From Erwinia_E haradaeae_G (GTDB lineage Bacteria; Pseudomonadota; Gammaproteobacteria; Enterobacterales; Enterobacteriaceae): a stretch of 64,000 nucleotides of DNA. The DNA lies in contig NZ_LR217720.1 in the NCBI RefSeq assembly GCF_900698955.1, forward strand, positions 744,001 to 808,000. The letters are read 5' to 3'. The notes below the pieces were generated by a model. That model had not been told where the DNA came from and searched no databases. It was given only the letters and a program-made list of their open reading frames with translations. Below are positions 1 to 9,347 of this stretch, one piece after another; the stretch's first letter is position 1; every line of letters begins with the position of its first letter. Both the position numbers and the translations under genes were made by a program.

Positions 1-387
1 ATAACGCTTAGAATATCATACATGATTCGATCGAAACGACTGATGATTCAACCTTAATATCAATACACATAAGCTATTACCAGATTAAGCATCACTATAA
101 TGAATCAACTGATACAACTAATATTCAACATATACACCCATGACAGTTACCGTATTACATGGCTAATATACACGGTTATTTAGTCACTATAAACAGTGCC
201 TCATATACAACAAAACGCGACGGAATCCTGATAACAACTATATTATATAGATTGAAATGAAAGAAGTAGCCTAAATAACAACACCCTGAGTATATGTTAT
301 AATGATTCTACTGTGGGCCACCTTTATTAAAAATTCTAGTTTATTTCATATAGTCAACATAGGCCCGTAAACAGGACTATTGATTTG
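1..387. other. AT-rich upstream region of cls, no gene
   Basis: No open frame, RNA gene or clear repeat is seen. It should contain the cls promoter, but the base composition makes any -10/-35 call unreliable. Confidence 0.5.
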
Positions 388-1848
388 ATGACCACTTCTT
401 ACACTATTTTTAGCTGGCTACTAGTAATGTCTTACTGGATCTTAATTGCCGGCATAACTTTTCGTATCTTACTCAAGCGCCGTTCAGTGCCTTTTGCTAT
501 GACTTGGCTACTAATTATTTATATTTTACCACTATTAGGGATTATTGCCTATCTCTCCCTAGGAGAATTACACTTAGGTAAATGCCGATCTGAGCGTGCG
601 CGTAATATGTGGCCTTCGATGGTTATTTTATTTAAGAATTTACACTCCATCCAACACCTTTGTTCTAAAAAAAATAGTGATCTCGCTCAACCACTATTTC
701 AACTATGTGAAAACCGCCAAGGCATCGCAGGAATTACAGGTAATCAACTAAAACTCCTGACTAATAGTCATGATACACTACGCGCGGTGGTCTATGATGT
801 ACAACACGCTTGTCATAATATTGAAATGGTTTTTTATATCTGGCAGCCAGGTGGGCAAGCTGACGAGGTTGCAAAGGCGCTCATAGCAGCTGCACAGCGC
901 GGTGTGAATTGTCGTCTATTACTGGATTCTGCCGGTAGTGTAGAATTTTTCCGTACAGAATGGCCTAATCTCATGCGAAATGCGGGGATTGATGTAGTTG
1001 AAGCACTACCGGTAAGTCTTCTTAGGATTTTCTTGAGAAGAATGGATTTACGCCAACACCGTAAAGTAGTTCTGATTGATAACTACATTGCCTATACCGG
1101 TAGTATGAATCTAGTAGATCCTCGATTTTTTAAGAAACATACAGGGGTTGGTCAGTGGGTAGACTTAATGGCGCGTATGGAAGGTCCGATTGCCGCTACA
1201 ATGGGGATTATTTATTCTGGTGATTGGGAGATGGAAACTGGAAAACGCATTTCACCCCCGCCACCTAATGATAACCTTACATTCTTACGGAAAAACCACG
1301 ATCATACTATTCTAGTCATTGCATCTGGTCCAGGTTTACCAGAAAATATGATCCATCAAGCAATCTTAATCGCAGTGTTCTCAGCACGAAAAAAAATAAT
1401 CATTACTACTCCTTATTTAATTCCTAGCGATGATCTATTACACGCTATCTGTATCGCCTCTTATCGTGGTGTAGATGTCAATATTATCATCCCGCGTCAT
1501 AATGACTCTTTTCTAGTCCGATGGGCTAGTAGGGCATTTTTTAGTGAACTACTTGAAGCTGGAGTTAAAATATATCAGTTTGAGGGTGGTCTGTTACATA
1601 GTAAAAGTATTTTAATTGACGGCCAGTTAAGCTTAGTTGGCACAGTTAATCTGGATATGCGCAGTTTATGGTTAAACTTTGAGATTACCATAGTGATTGA
1701 TAATCATGAATTTGGCAATGAACTAGCATGTATTCAAAATCAGTATATCGCTCAATCATGTTTAATAGATGCTCATAGCTGGTTGCAACGCGCATATTGG
1801 AAGCGCATTGTAGAGCGATTATTTTATTTTTTTAGTCCACTTCTATGA
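388..1848 (+). CDS. cls: Cardiolipin synthase A
   Basis: Inner-membrane phospholipase-D-family enzyme that condenses two phosphatidylglycerols to cardiolipin and glycerol. Two N-terminal transmembrane segments (about residues 5-60) precede two PLD domains, each with an intact HxKxxxxD motif: HRKVVLID near residue 225 and HSKSILID near residue 405. The conserved FYIWQPGG and VGTVNLDMRS blocks are present. A TTG lies directly before the ATG at 388; I chose the ATG because it gives MTTSYT, matching E. coli MTTFYT and its 486-residue length. It stands alone, with over 1 kb of non-coding DNA downstream. With fabB and plsC in this window it points to retained phospholipid synthesis. Confidence 0.96.
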   Translation: MTTSYTIFSWLLVMSYWILIAGITFRILLKRRSVPFAMTWLLIIYILPLLGIIAYLSLGELHLGKCRSERARNMWPSMVILFKNLHSIQHLCSKKNSDLAQPLFQLCENRQGIAGITGNQLKLLTNSHDTLRAVVYDVQHACHNIEMVFYIWQPGGQADEVAKALIAAAQRGVNCRLLLDSAGSVEFFRTEWPNLMRNAGIDVVEALPVSLLRIFLRRMDLRQHRKVVLIDNYIAYTGSMNLVDPRFFKKHTGVGQWVDLMARMEGPIAATMGIIYSGDWEMETGKRISPPPPNDNLTFLRKNHDHTILVIASGPGLPENMIHQAILIAVFSARKKIIITTPYLIPSDDLLHAICIASYRGVDVNIIIPRHNDSFLVRWASRAFFSELLEAGVKIYQFEGGLLHSKSILIDGQLSLVGTVNLDMRSLWLNFEITIVIDNHEFGNELACIQNQYIAQSCLIDAHSWLQRAYWKRIVERLFYFFSPLL

Positions 1849-2914
1849 AGTTATATTATTTCTTCTATATAGACATTAGTAGAGTTTATCGATACATTCT
1901 TGTTCTTCACAATATAAAGTATGTATAATCATTATGCCTATAATTCTATCTGACTTCTGCCGTTAGATCAACTATCGTATATGACCAAGATTATCATCTC
2001 ATATCTGCATGCATCGATCACTATGATAAATCAACACTTATATCAGCAGAATGGTATCACTTATACTAAGACACGCAGATATAAGTTCGTACATACCAAG
2101 TCGTTCCTTTCTCTCATATATGTATTATATTGTATTCTTCTACCGCTTATTCTGCTAAGACACAGAATCATTCTGTTATAATACACTATTACCTTCATTA
2201 AATAAAAAGAATATATTCCAATCTTAATACAAAATGATAATAGAAATCTAGTTCAGTTATAATTAATCCACCTACAGCATCGTAATTGACAGATCTTGTG
2301 TCCTTACATGATGGTATGCATAAACCAATTAAATAATACGATACTCAAAAACACTCATTGTAAAAAATACATAGAGCAATATACTTGCTCGATCCAAATA
2401 TTGTGTGATATGTACATCTTATCCTTTCTAAAATAGCAACACACAATATTTAGTATGACACGACACATATAACACGGTGTGTGGTCCGCTAAGATGCTCA
2501 TGTTTCTGAATTCTTGCGTGACTGATAGATCATCAGGAAAGACTACACGATATTCTATCATAATATGTTTTACTATAGTAATGAGATATGCTAAATACAA
2601 GATATACAGCTTTTAATTATAATAAAAGTGTTTTCTTATTAGTAAGGGGATATAAATACCTTTTGGTCTCAATGCTTAAAACGGTAAGTGTGAATATATC
2701 TGTTGTGCTTCTACTATACATCGTAACATATGCACTATAATTATATTGAGTGTCATATGATGATGTATCGTGTTATATTTTCGTCAAAATACTGTATTAT
2801 ATAGTATCTATCAATTAATATTTTTAGATATACACGTGATGACTATCATATAGGTTATAATAGCCCCTCATATCATACTTACTGCATAATCAAATATATC
2901 CGCTCTGAGCCTCT
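1849..2914. other. Intergenic region cls-ssb
   Basis: About 1.07 kb without a recognisable gene. Short open frames look random and AT-driven. It holds the left arm of the inverted repeat at 2449-2559 (listed separately). Confidence 0.6.
2449..2559 (-). repeat. Left arm of 111-bp inverted repeat bracketing ssb
   Basis: Read on the minus strand, this 111-bp segment matches 3645-3755 of the plus strand without gaps, with 5 mismatches by my count (106/111). An uninterrupted identical core of 78 bp is about 42% GC, above the local background. Both copies are open in one frame reading EYR(V/I)VFPDDLSV..., but I recognise no protein family, and all five differences change the encoded residue. Confidence 0.9.
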
Positions 2915-3430
2915 CTAGAAAGGGATGTCATCTTCAAAATCAACTAATGCTTCATTATTAGTGCTTATATTATCTTTCTGAGACTTTTGTGATACTAGAC
3001 GAGCTGAAGTCGTATCATTACTAAATGGATTCACACCTTTTGTCTGATTCCATCCACTATTATCGCTTATATTATTTTGGGCACGTCCACCCAGCATATG
3101 CATGGTTCCTCCAACATTCACCACTACTTCCGTAGTATATTTGTCAATACCAGATTGATCAGTCCACTTACGTGTCTGTAGGGATCCTTCAATATAGACT
3201 TGAGAGCCTTTACGAAGATACTCGCATGCTACTTCAGCTAATTTACCGAAGAGCACTACTCTGTGCCATTCGGTTTTTTCTTTTGTCTCTCCAGTTTGCT
3301 TATCTCGCCAGCTTTCAGAAGTAGCTAAAGTGATATTTGTAACAGCGCTACCATTAGGTATATATCGTATTTCCGGATCCTGCCCGAGATTACCCACTAA
3401 AATGACTTTATTTACCCCTCGACTAGCCAT
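2915..3430 (-). CDS. ssb: Single-stranded DNA-binding protein
   Basis: Homotetrameric ssDNA-binding protein of replication, recombination and repair. An N-terminal OB fold (about residues 1-115) is very close to E. coli (MASRGVNKVILVGNLGQDPE, then SESWRDKQTGE, VVVNVGGTMHMLGG). A short Asn/Ser-rich linker leads to the acidic tip ending DDIPF, which docks partner proteins such as exonucleases and PriA-type factors. The start at 3430 is chosen because GGGAG lies a few bases upstream and the product begins MASRGVNK as in E. coli; the frame stays open further upstream but without homology. Length is 171 residues against 178. The divergent uvrA neighbour of E. coli is absent. The gene lies between two arms of an inverted repeat. 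Confidence 0.97.
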   Translation of the reverse strand: MASRGVNKVILVGNLGQDPEIRYIPNGSAVTNITLATSESWRDKQTGETKEKTEWHRVVLFGKLAEVACEYLRKGSQVYIEGSLQTRKWTDQSGIDKYTTEVVVNVGGTMHMLGGRAQNNISDNSGWNQTKGVNPFSNDTTSARLVSQKSQKDNISTNNEALVDFEDDIPF

Positions 3431-4373
3431 GCTTTTTCTCCCATCCATTAATAATTGTATCACTTAAGTTGAAGATCATGCACGGATTTCATCCATGCAT
3501 GATCTCATCAATACTCTACCAGAACATCACATTTAGTAAAATAGCTAATATTTTTATATATTATATGTCGTTGCTACGATAATTCATGTTTTGGAGGTCC
3601 CAAAAAGATTATAACCTATCATATCTATACTTAAAACCTACTGCGATAGAATATCGTATAGTCTTTCCTGATGATCTATCAGTCACGCAAGAATTCAGAA
3701 ACATGAGCATCTTAGCGGACCACACACCGTGTTATACGTATCGTTCCATACTAAAGGTGATATTTTCTATCCTTTTGAAAAATAGAATACATATATCCAA
3801 AACTACTTCAATCAAAGAAATGTTCACTAGAAGAGGTGTAAGGGTTCTACTGCTTAGACCTTTGCATCAGTTGCCTAAATGCAATTCGTGATAATTAAAA
3901 TATTTTTATAAGATATACTAGTCATATAATATTTGGCGTTCTTATTTATTGTTATCCAAGGTAGTGTCAATGTATACCTGTAATAGTACATGATACCTCG
4001 CTTCTGATATTTAAAGATATAAAACATCAGAATTGCACACCTGGAAAAAACGATATACCTAACAGTCTTCCCTAAGAGAAATATGATCATATCAGATAAG
4101 CAGAGATGAAAGTTAACATTCTTGTAATGTCTAATGATCTACAAAAACTCCTGTGTCTAACCATTTGCTCTTCCAGAAAAACTACTAAAACATGTTAAAT
4201 ACGAAGCATGATACATCATGATGATAATCACCAAACAAAGATGCTTTGACGTGAAATATAAATGGAGTATGTACTATAGTACATAGTACCGCAATCATCT
4301 TTAAATGGTATATCGAATATCCAAATATTAGTAGTATTGGATACTAAAAATTAAGAATCATTCACCGCTTATA
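3431..4373. other. Intergenic region ssb-typA
   Basis: About 0.94 kb with no recognised gene. In E. coli uvrA sits beside ssb; no UvrA motif (Walker A, ABC signature, zinc-binding Cys) is visible here. It contains the right arm of the inverted repeat. Confidence 0.55.
3645..3755 (+). repeat. Right arm of 111-bp inverted repeat bracketing ssb
   Basis: Plus-strand partner of 2449-2559, gapless with 5 mismatches. Beyond the upstream edge, weak similarity continues for roughly 15-20 bp with one indel; past the downstream edge similarity drops away. Confidence 0.9.
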
Positions 4374-6200
4374 TCATGAAACTTTCAGAGATTGACGATT
4401 AGCTCGTTTACGGTCACTTTCTGTTAAATATCGTTTCCGAAGACGCACAGACCGTGGCGTCACTTCTACTAATTCATCATCATCAATGAACTCCAAAGCT
4501 TGCTCTAAAGACATTTTTATGACCGGTACTAAAGTGGGTGCTTCATCGGTGCCAGAAGCACGCATATTGGTCAGCTTCTTACCAGTTAAACAATTTACTG
4601 TGAGATCGTTTAAGCGTGAATGTAGACCTATAATTTGCCCTTCATATACTTCAGCACCATGACCAATAAATAATTTACCACGATCCTGAAGATTAAATAA
4701 AGCAAACGCGACTGCCTTCCCCTGCCCATTCGAGATAAGAACACCATTTTGACGCTGCCCGATTGAACCTACACGAACATCATCGTAATGGCTAAAAGTG
4801 GAGTGCAAAAGACCTGTACCAGCAGTTAAAGTCATAAACTCGGTACGAAAACCAATTAAACCACGAGATGGGATGCAGTAATCAAGACGAATGCGACCTT
4901 TACCGTCAGAAACCATACCCCTTACATCCCCTTTACGCTCACCTAGAGCCTTCATCACACCTCCCTGATGTAGCTCTTCAATGTCTACTACCACACTCTC
5001 AAATGGTTCCTGTATGCCACCATTTATATTGCGGTAAATAACTTTAGGGCGTGACACTGATAGTTCAAACCCTTCACGACGCATCGTTTCAATTAATACA
5101 GACAAATGTAGCTCACCGCGACCTGATACTCGGAATGTATCAGTGTCATCAGTTTCTTCTACTCTTAATGCTACATTATGTACTAGCTCTTTTTGAAGAC
5201 GGTTAAAAATTTGACGTGAAGTTAAAAACTTACCTTCTTTTCCACAAAATGGAGATTTATTGACATTAAAATACATACTCACAGTTGGCTTATCGACATT
5301 TAACACTGGTAGTGCTACCATATTCTGTGGATCGCAAATGGTGTCAGAAATATTCAGCTCCCCTAATCCAGTAATCGCAATTATATTACCAGCTTCAGCT
5401 TTATTTGTTTCTATTCGCTTTAAACCAAGATGGGTCAGTATTTTACTCACTTTACCATTACGTGTTTTCCCATTACTATCAATAATAGAAACATTCTGGT
5501 TAGGTCTCACATTACCACCGGTAATGCGACCAATCCCAATGACTCCAACGTAGTTATTATAATCTAACTGAGATATTTGCATCTGAAACGGCGCGTCTGC
5601 ATCCACCTGTGGTGGAGGCGCATACTTAATAATGGATTCATATAAAGGAGTCATGTTCTCCGCTATATCCCGATGGTCTAATGCTGCCGTACCGTTTACA
5701 GCAGACGTATAAACTACTGGGAAATCCAGTTGTTCGTCATGGGCATTTAAGTTAATAAAGAGGTCAAAAACCTGATCTACGACCCAATCGGGACGAGCAC
5801 CCGGACGATCAATTTTATTCACTACGACAATTGGCTTAAGATCATTTTCAAAGGCTTTTTTTGTTACAAAACGTGTTTGCGGCATCGGCCCATCAATCGC
5901 ATCCACTACTAACAGGACAGAGTCAACCATGGACATAACACGTTCAACCTCACCCCCAAAATCAGCATGGCCAGGGGTATCAACGATATTAATACGATAC
6001 CCATTCCATTGAATGGCAGTATTTTTTGCAAGAATCGTAATCCCACGCTCCTTTTCTAAGGTGTTGGAGTCCATGATACGCTCAGTCACCTCAGTTCTAG
6101 CATCAAAAGTGCCAGATTGTAGAAGGAGTTGATCGACCAACGTAGTTTTACCGTGGTCAACATGGGCAATAATAGCAATATTACGCAAATTCTCAATCAC
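4374..6200 (-). CDS. typA: Ribosome-associated GTPase TypA/BipA
   Basis: Translational GTPase of the EF-G/LepA superfamily that acts on the 70S ribosome and in large-subunit assembly under stress. The G domain has G1 AHVDHGKTT (residues 12-20), G3 DTPGHADF and G4 NKIDRPGA. Domain II, an EF-G-like domain III/V pair and the TypA C-terminal domain follow to residue 608 (E. coli 607). The start is GTG at 6200, six bases after AGGA, giving MIENLRNIAIIAHVDHG as in E. coli. It is divergent from glnA, as in enterobacteria, though the spacer has expanded to about 1.5 kb. Confidence 0.97.
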   Translation of the reverse strand: MIENLRNIAIIAHVDHGKTTLVDQLLLQSGTFDARTEVTERIMDSNTLEKERGITILAKNTAIQWNGYRINIVDTPGHADFGGEVERVMSMVDSVLLVVDAIDGPMPQTRFVTKKAFENDLKPIVVVNKIDRPGARPDWVVDQVFDLFINLNAHDEQLDFPVVYTSAVNGTAALDHRDIAENMTPLYESIIKYAPPPQVDADAPFQMQISQLDYNNYVGVIGIGRITGGNVRPNQNVSIIDSNGKTRNGKVSKILTHLGLKRIETNKAEAGNIIAITGLGELNISDTICDPQNMVALPVLNVDKPTVSMYFNVNKSPFCGKEGKFLTSRQIFNRLQKELVHNVALRVEETDDTDTFRVSGRGELHLSVLIETMRREGFELSVSRPKVIYRNINGGIQEPFESVVVDIEELHQGGVMKALGERKGDVRGMVSDGKGRIRLDYCIPSRGLIGFRTEFMTLTAGTGLLHSTFSHYDDVRVGSIGQRQNGVLISNGQGKAVAFALFNLQDRGKLFIGHGAEVYEGQIIGLHSRLNDLTVNCLTGKKLTNMRASGTDEAPTLVPVIKMSLEQALEFIDDDELVEVTPRSVRLRKRYLTESDRKRANRQSLKVS

Positions 6201-7666
6201 ATCTTTTCCTCAGATATTAGCAGTAATATATTATGCTATATTCACATGCCTCAAAAGTATAATTAGTTCCTATGCACTACAACTAGATACAATAGTTTTA
6301 ACCTATTATTTAACATACTGCCAAATTCTATAAAATAAACACCAATATAAAAATGTTTTCATTGTCTGATTATGCAGTATAATGTCTAATTATATATTTT
6401 GTTTTTTTAGAAATCGATCACCCTTCAAATATACGGTATATGGATATTATATCATACATAAGTGTATTTATCTCATACATCATAGAGCTATATAAAATAT
6501 ACATACCGATATGCAAGAAGCAAACTGCTCTTAATATTTTAAAAATGATAGCCTTGAAAAAGAAGTATACTACCAGACTGTATCTCATAAGATACATAAG
6601 ATTTATCTTATCACCTGCAAATAATATCAATGTCTTGAGGTGCAAGCGTTGTAGATCAAAAACCCAGTATAATGATCTCTATTTTAGTTAGTGAAATATC
6701 CAATGAGACATTATATACACAAAACTATATGCGCTTAGAGATCATTCATTGATCCATAGGAAAATGCATTGATATAGTGGATTTAAAAAAATCAGATATA
6801 TATATTTATAATCATGCGTTAATGTTTATAACAAGCTAGCAATAAATTATGACAAATACAATTAACGTCGTCAATGCAAACGATCTATCGGGAATCATCA
6901 CAAACAACCCACCCTCTTACATACAGAATATCTTTTCATGTTGATTATATTTATCTATGCTTTCTTTTAGTACACATTCTAATAACAGTCAATAAACTCA
7001 GTTGGTCTCGAAGAGTAATACAATCATTAAAAAGAACAAACTAATACTCTGTAATTACTTGTAATGACACAAGGCTCGTGGATACAGAGTATATAACATC
7101 TAATTCTTCTAAATTCCAAGCAACATCCTCAAGAGGATATTGCTGGAAGTACACAAGAATAAATACTCATAGATTTCCCAATATTACTATGACTATTAAG
7201 TAGGAGTTGATGATGCTTCAGATAGATAGGTCTATAATATTGCTACACCCCGTAGTTGGAAAGCAGGTGCTTGTCTCCATAAGTTATAGAGAAATATCTA
7301 GTTACAAGTATACACAGTGATATTGATCATCATCGCTCATCAAAAAATTACCGCAAAATGATATACTAAAGTATCTGTGGCTTGGCCATAATATATTCCA
7401 AGAGGGATGGTTGTACCATGAACTCTCTTTATTGACGGATAAATGACGCAAAATCAATAATGAAACTTCTCTAAAGGAACTAAATACTATAGTAGGTCTT
7501 GACCCAAAAAACATTGGCATGCATTTTATGCAATCTATCCAAGGATGAATTCTATTGTCTATACAGATATCCATGTAATATTCACAATGATAATTGTGAT
7601 ACGTGTAGAAATAGACAAGTAAGACCCTAAAAGATCAAAATCTAACACAATTTAGGAGAGTTAAAT
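6201..7666. other. Divergent typA-glnA intergenic region
   Basis: About 1.47 kb between two divergent genes, so both promoters should lie here. Open frames on both strands near 6420-6690 are AT-driven. I see no convincing NtrC or sigma-54 (GG-N10-GC) site near glnA. A strong hairpin lies at 7114-7148 (separate entry). Confidence 0.5.
7114..7148 (+). promoter_or_regulatory. Long hairpin upstream of glnA
   Basis: A 12-bp stem with one mismatch (7119-7130 with 7133-7144, AA between the arms) is extended by TTCC/GGAA flanks with a single bulged A. No T-tract follows, so it is not a standard intrinsic terminator. It lies about 520 bp before glnA; its role is unknown. Confidence 0.4.
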
Positions 7667-9076
7667 ATGTCAGCTGAATATGTTCTGTCAATGATTCAAG
7701 ATCATCAAGTTAAATTTGTTGACCTTCGTTTTACTGACACTAAAGGTAAAGAGCAGCACATGACTATCCCTTCCCATCGAGTAAATGAGAACCTCTTTCA
7801 AGAAGGGAAAATGTTTGACGGGTCTTCTATTAGTGGCTGGAAAGATATTAACGAATCTGACATGATTTTAATGCCAGATGCTATCACCGCTGTCCTTGAC
7901 CCATTCTTTCTAGATCCCACCCTTATTCTTCGTTGTAATATTCTAGAACCAAACACTATGCAAGGATATGACCGCGATCCACGTTCTATTTCTAAACGCG
8001 CTGAGGATTTTTTAAAAACCACTGGTATTGCAGATGCTGTATTTTTTGGTCCAGAGCCTGAATTCTTTCTGTTTGACGATATTCGTTTTCAATGCAACGC
8101 TTCTGGTTCATATGTTGCTATTGATGATATTGAAGCTTGCTGGAATACTGGCAAAAAATACATCGGTGGCAATAAAGGACACCGTCCTTGTCTTAAAGGA
8201 GGGTATTTTCCTGTCCCTCCAGTTGATTCATCACAGGATATCCGTTCTACTATGTGTTTAATGATGGAAAATATGGGTTTAGTAGTGGAAGCGCATCATC
8301 ATGAAGTAGCTAGCGCAGGTCAAAATGAAATAGCTACCCGCTTTAATACTATGACTAAAAAAGCAGATGAAATTCAAATTTATAAGTACGTAGTACACAA
8401 TGTCGCTAACTCTTATGGGAAAACTGCTACTTTTATGCCTAAACCCATCATTGGTGATAATGGTTCTGGCATGCACTGTCACATGTCTTTATATAAAAAT
8501 AATACTAATATATTCTCTGGTAATCAATACGGCGGACTATCTGAAACCGCTCTATTTTACATTGGCGGAATCATTACACACGCTAAAGCAATTAATGCAT
8601 TATCTAACCCAACTACAAACTCGTATAAACGTTTAGTACCAGGCTACGAGGCGCCGGTGATACTTGCTTATTCTTCTCGTAATCGTTCAGCTTCCGTCCG
8701 TATTCCGGTGGTTAGCAACTCGCAAGCATGCAGAATTGAAGTACGCTTTCCTGATCCAGCAGCTAATCCATATTTATGTTTTACTGCGATGCTCATGGCT
8801 GGATTAGATGGCATCATGAATAAAATCCACCCAGGAGAAGCGTTGGATAGAAATCTCTATAAGCTACCATTTTCCGAAGAAATTATCATGCCAAAAGTAG
8901 CTAGTTCACTAGACGAAGCTCTTACTGTCTTGCAGAAAGATCATGCATTTTTAACTCGTGGCGATGTATTTACCGACAACGCCATACAAGCTTATATTCA
9001 ATTACGCAGGGTAGAAATGGAATATGTATACCGTACCCCACATCCCGTGGAATTCGAACTATACTACAGTGTTTAA
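7667..9076 (+). CDS. glnA: Glutamine synthetase, type I
   Basis: Dodecameric enzyme making glutamine from glutamate, ammonia and ATP, the main ammonia-assimilation step. The 469 residues equal the E. coli length. The beta-grasp N-domain has FDGSSISGW (near residue 50). The catalytic domain has FGPEPEFFLFDD, EAHHHEVASAGQNEI, NGSGMHCHMSL and the NRSASVRIP block. NLYKLP keeps the adenylylation tyrosine (near 397), so GlnE-type control remains possible if glnE exists elsewhere. The start has GGAGAG a few bases upstream. The E. coli partners glnL and glnG do not follow; recC is convergent instead. Nitrogen recycling would fit a nutritional symbiont. Confidence 0.98.
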   Translation: MSAEYVLSMIQDHQVKFVDLRFTDTKGKEQHMTIPSHRVNENLFQEGKMFDGSSISGWKDINESDMILMPDAITAVLDPFFLDPTLILRCNILEPNTMQGYDRDPRSISKRAEDFLKTTGIADAVFFGPEPEFFLFDDIRFQCNASGSYVAIDDIEACWNTGKKYIGGNKGHRPCLKGGYFPVPPVDSSQDIRSTMCLMMENMGLVVEAHHHEVASAGQNEIATRFNTMTKKADEIQIYKYVVHNVANSYGKTATFMPKPIIGDNGSGMHCHMSLYKNNTNIFSGNQYGGLSETALFYIGGIITHAKAINALSNPTTNSYKRLVPGYEAPVILAYSSRNRSASVRIPVVSNSQACRIEVRFPDPAANPYLCFTAMLMAGLDGIMNKIHPGEALDRNLYKLPFSEEIIMPKVASSLDEALTVLQKDHAFLTRGDVFTDNAIQAYIQLRRVEMEYVYRTPHPVEFELYYSV

Positions 9077-9154
9077 TAAACTAAAACATCAATGACCTAC
9101 CTGTCTGCTCTTTAGTATAAGAAATAGAGGTATGCTATTATTTAGAACGATAAA

Positions 9155-9280
9155 ACCGGCCCATCTATAGGTGGGCGCTTGCTCCGTACATGCAAAATGA
9201 CAATATTTTAAATCTAGGTATGCTTTATTAGAAGACCTGCTATATAAATCATGCGCCCAATGATTAAAAATTCATCGGGC
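9155..9280. terminator. Possible terminators between convergent glnA and recC
   Basis: Two hairpins lie in the 271-bp convergent spacer: a GCCCATC/GGTGGGC stem with a TATA loop near 9160, and a 9-bp stem with one mismatch at 9255-9263/9272-9280. Neither has a strong T-tract, so function is tentative. Confidence 0.35.
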
Positions 9281-9347
9281 TAATAATAAAAACTATATGG
9301 CATGAATGACAATATATCATATGGAAAATGATTGATTATGTTATATG

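Noticed and set aside
3661..3690. LexA box in the ssb-flanking repeat (CTGATGATCTATCAG)
   Set aside because: The spacing is CTG-N9-CAG rather than N10, and no SOS regulator is in evidence.
6418..6691. Overlapping open frames of 75-83 codons on both strands between typA and glnA
   Set aside because: Both strands are open at once, composition is AT-driven (Ile, Lys, Tyr) and no family is recognised.
7302..7574. 90-codon minus-strand frame before glnA
   Set aside because: No recognisable domain, no Shine-Dalgarno sequence and irregular composition; treated as chance in the spacer.
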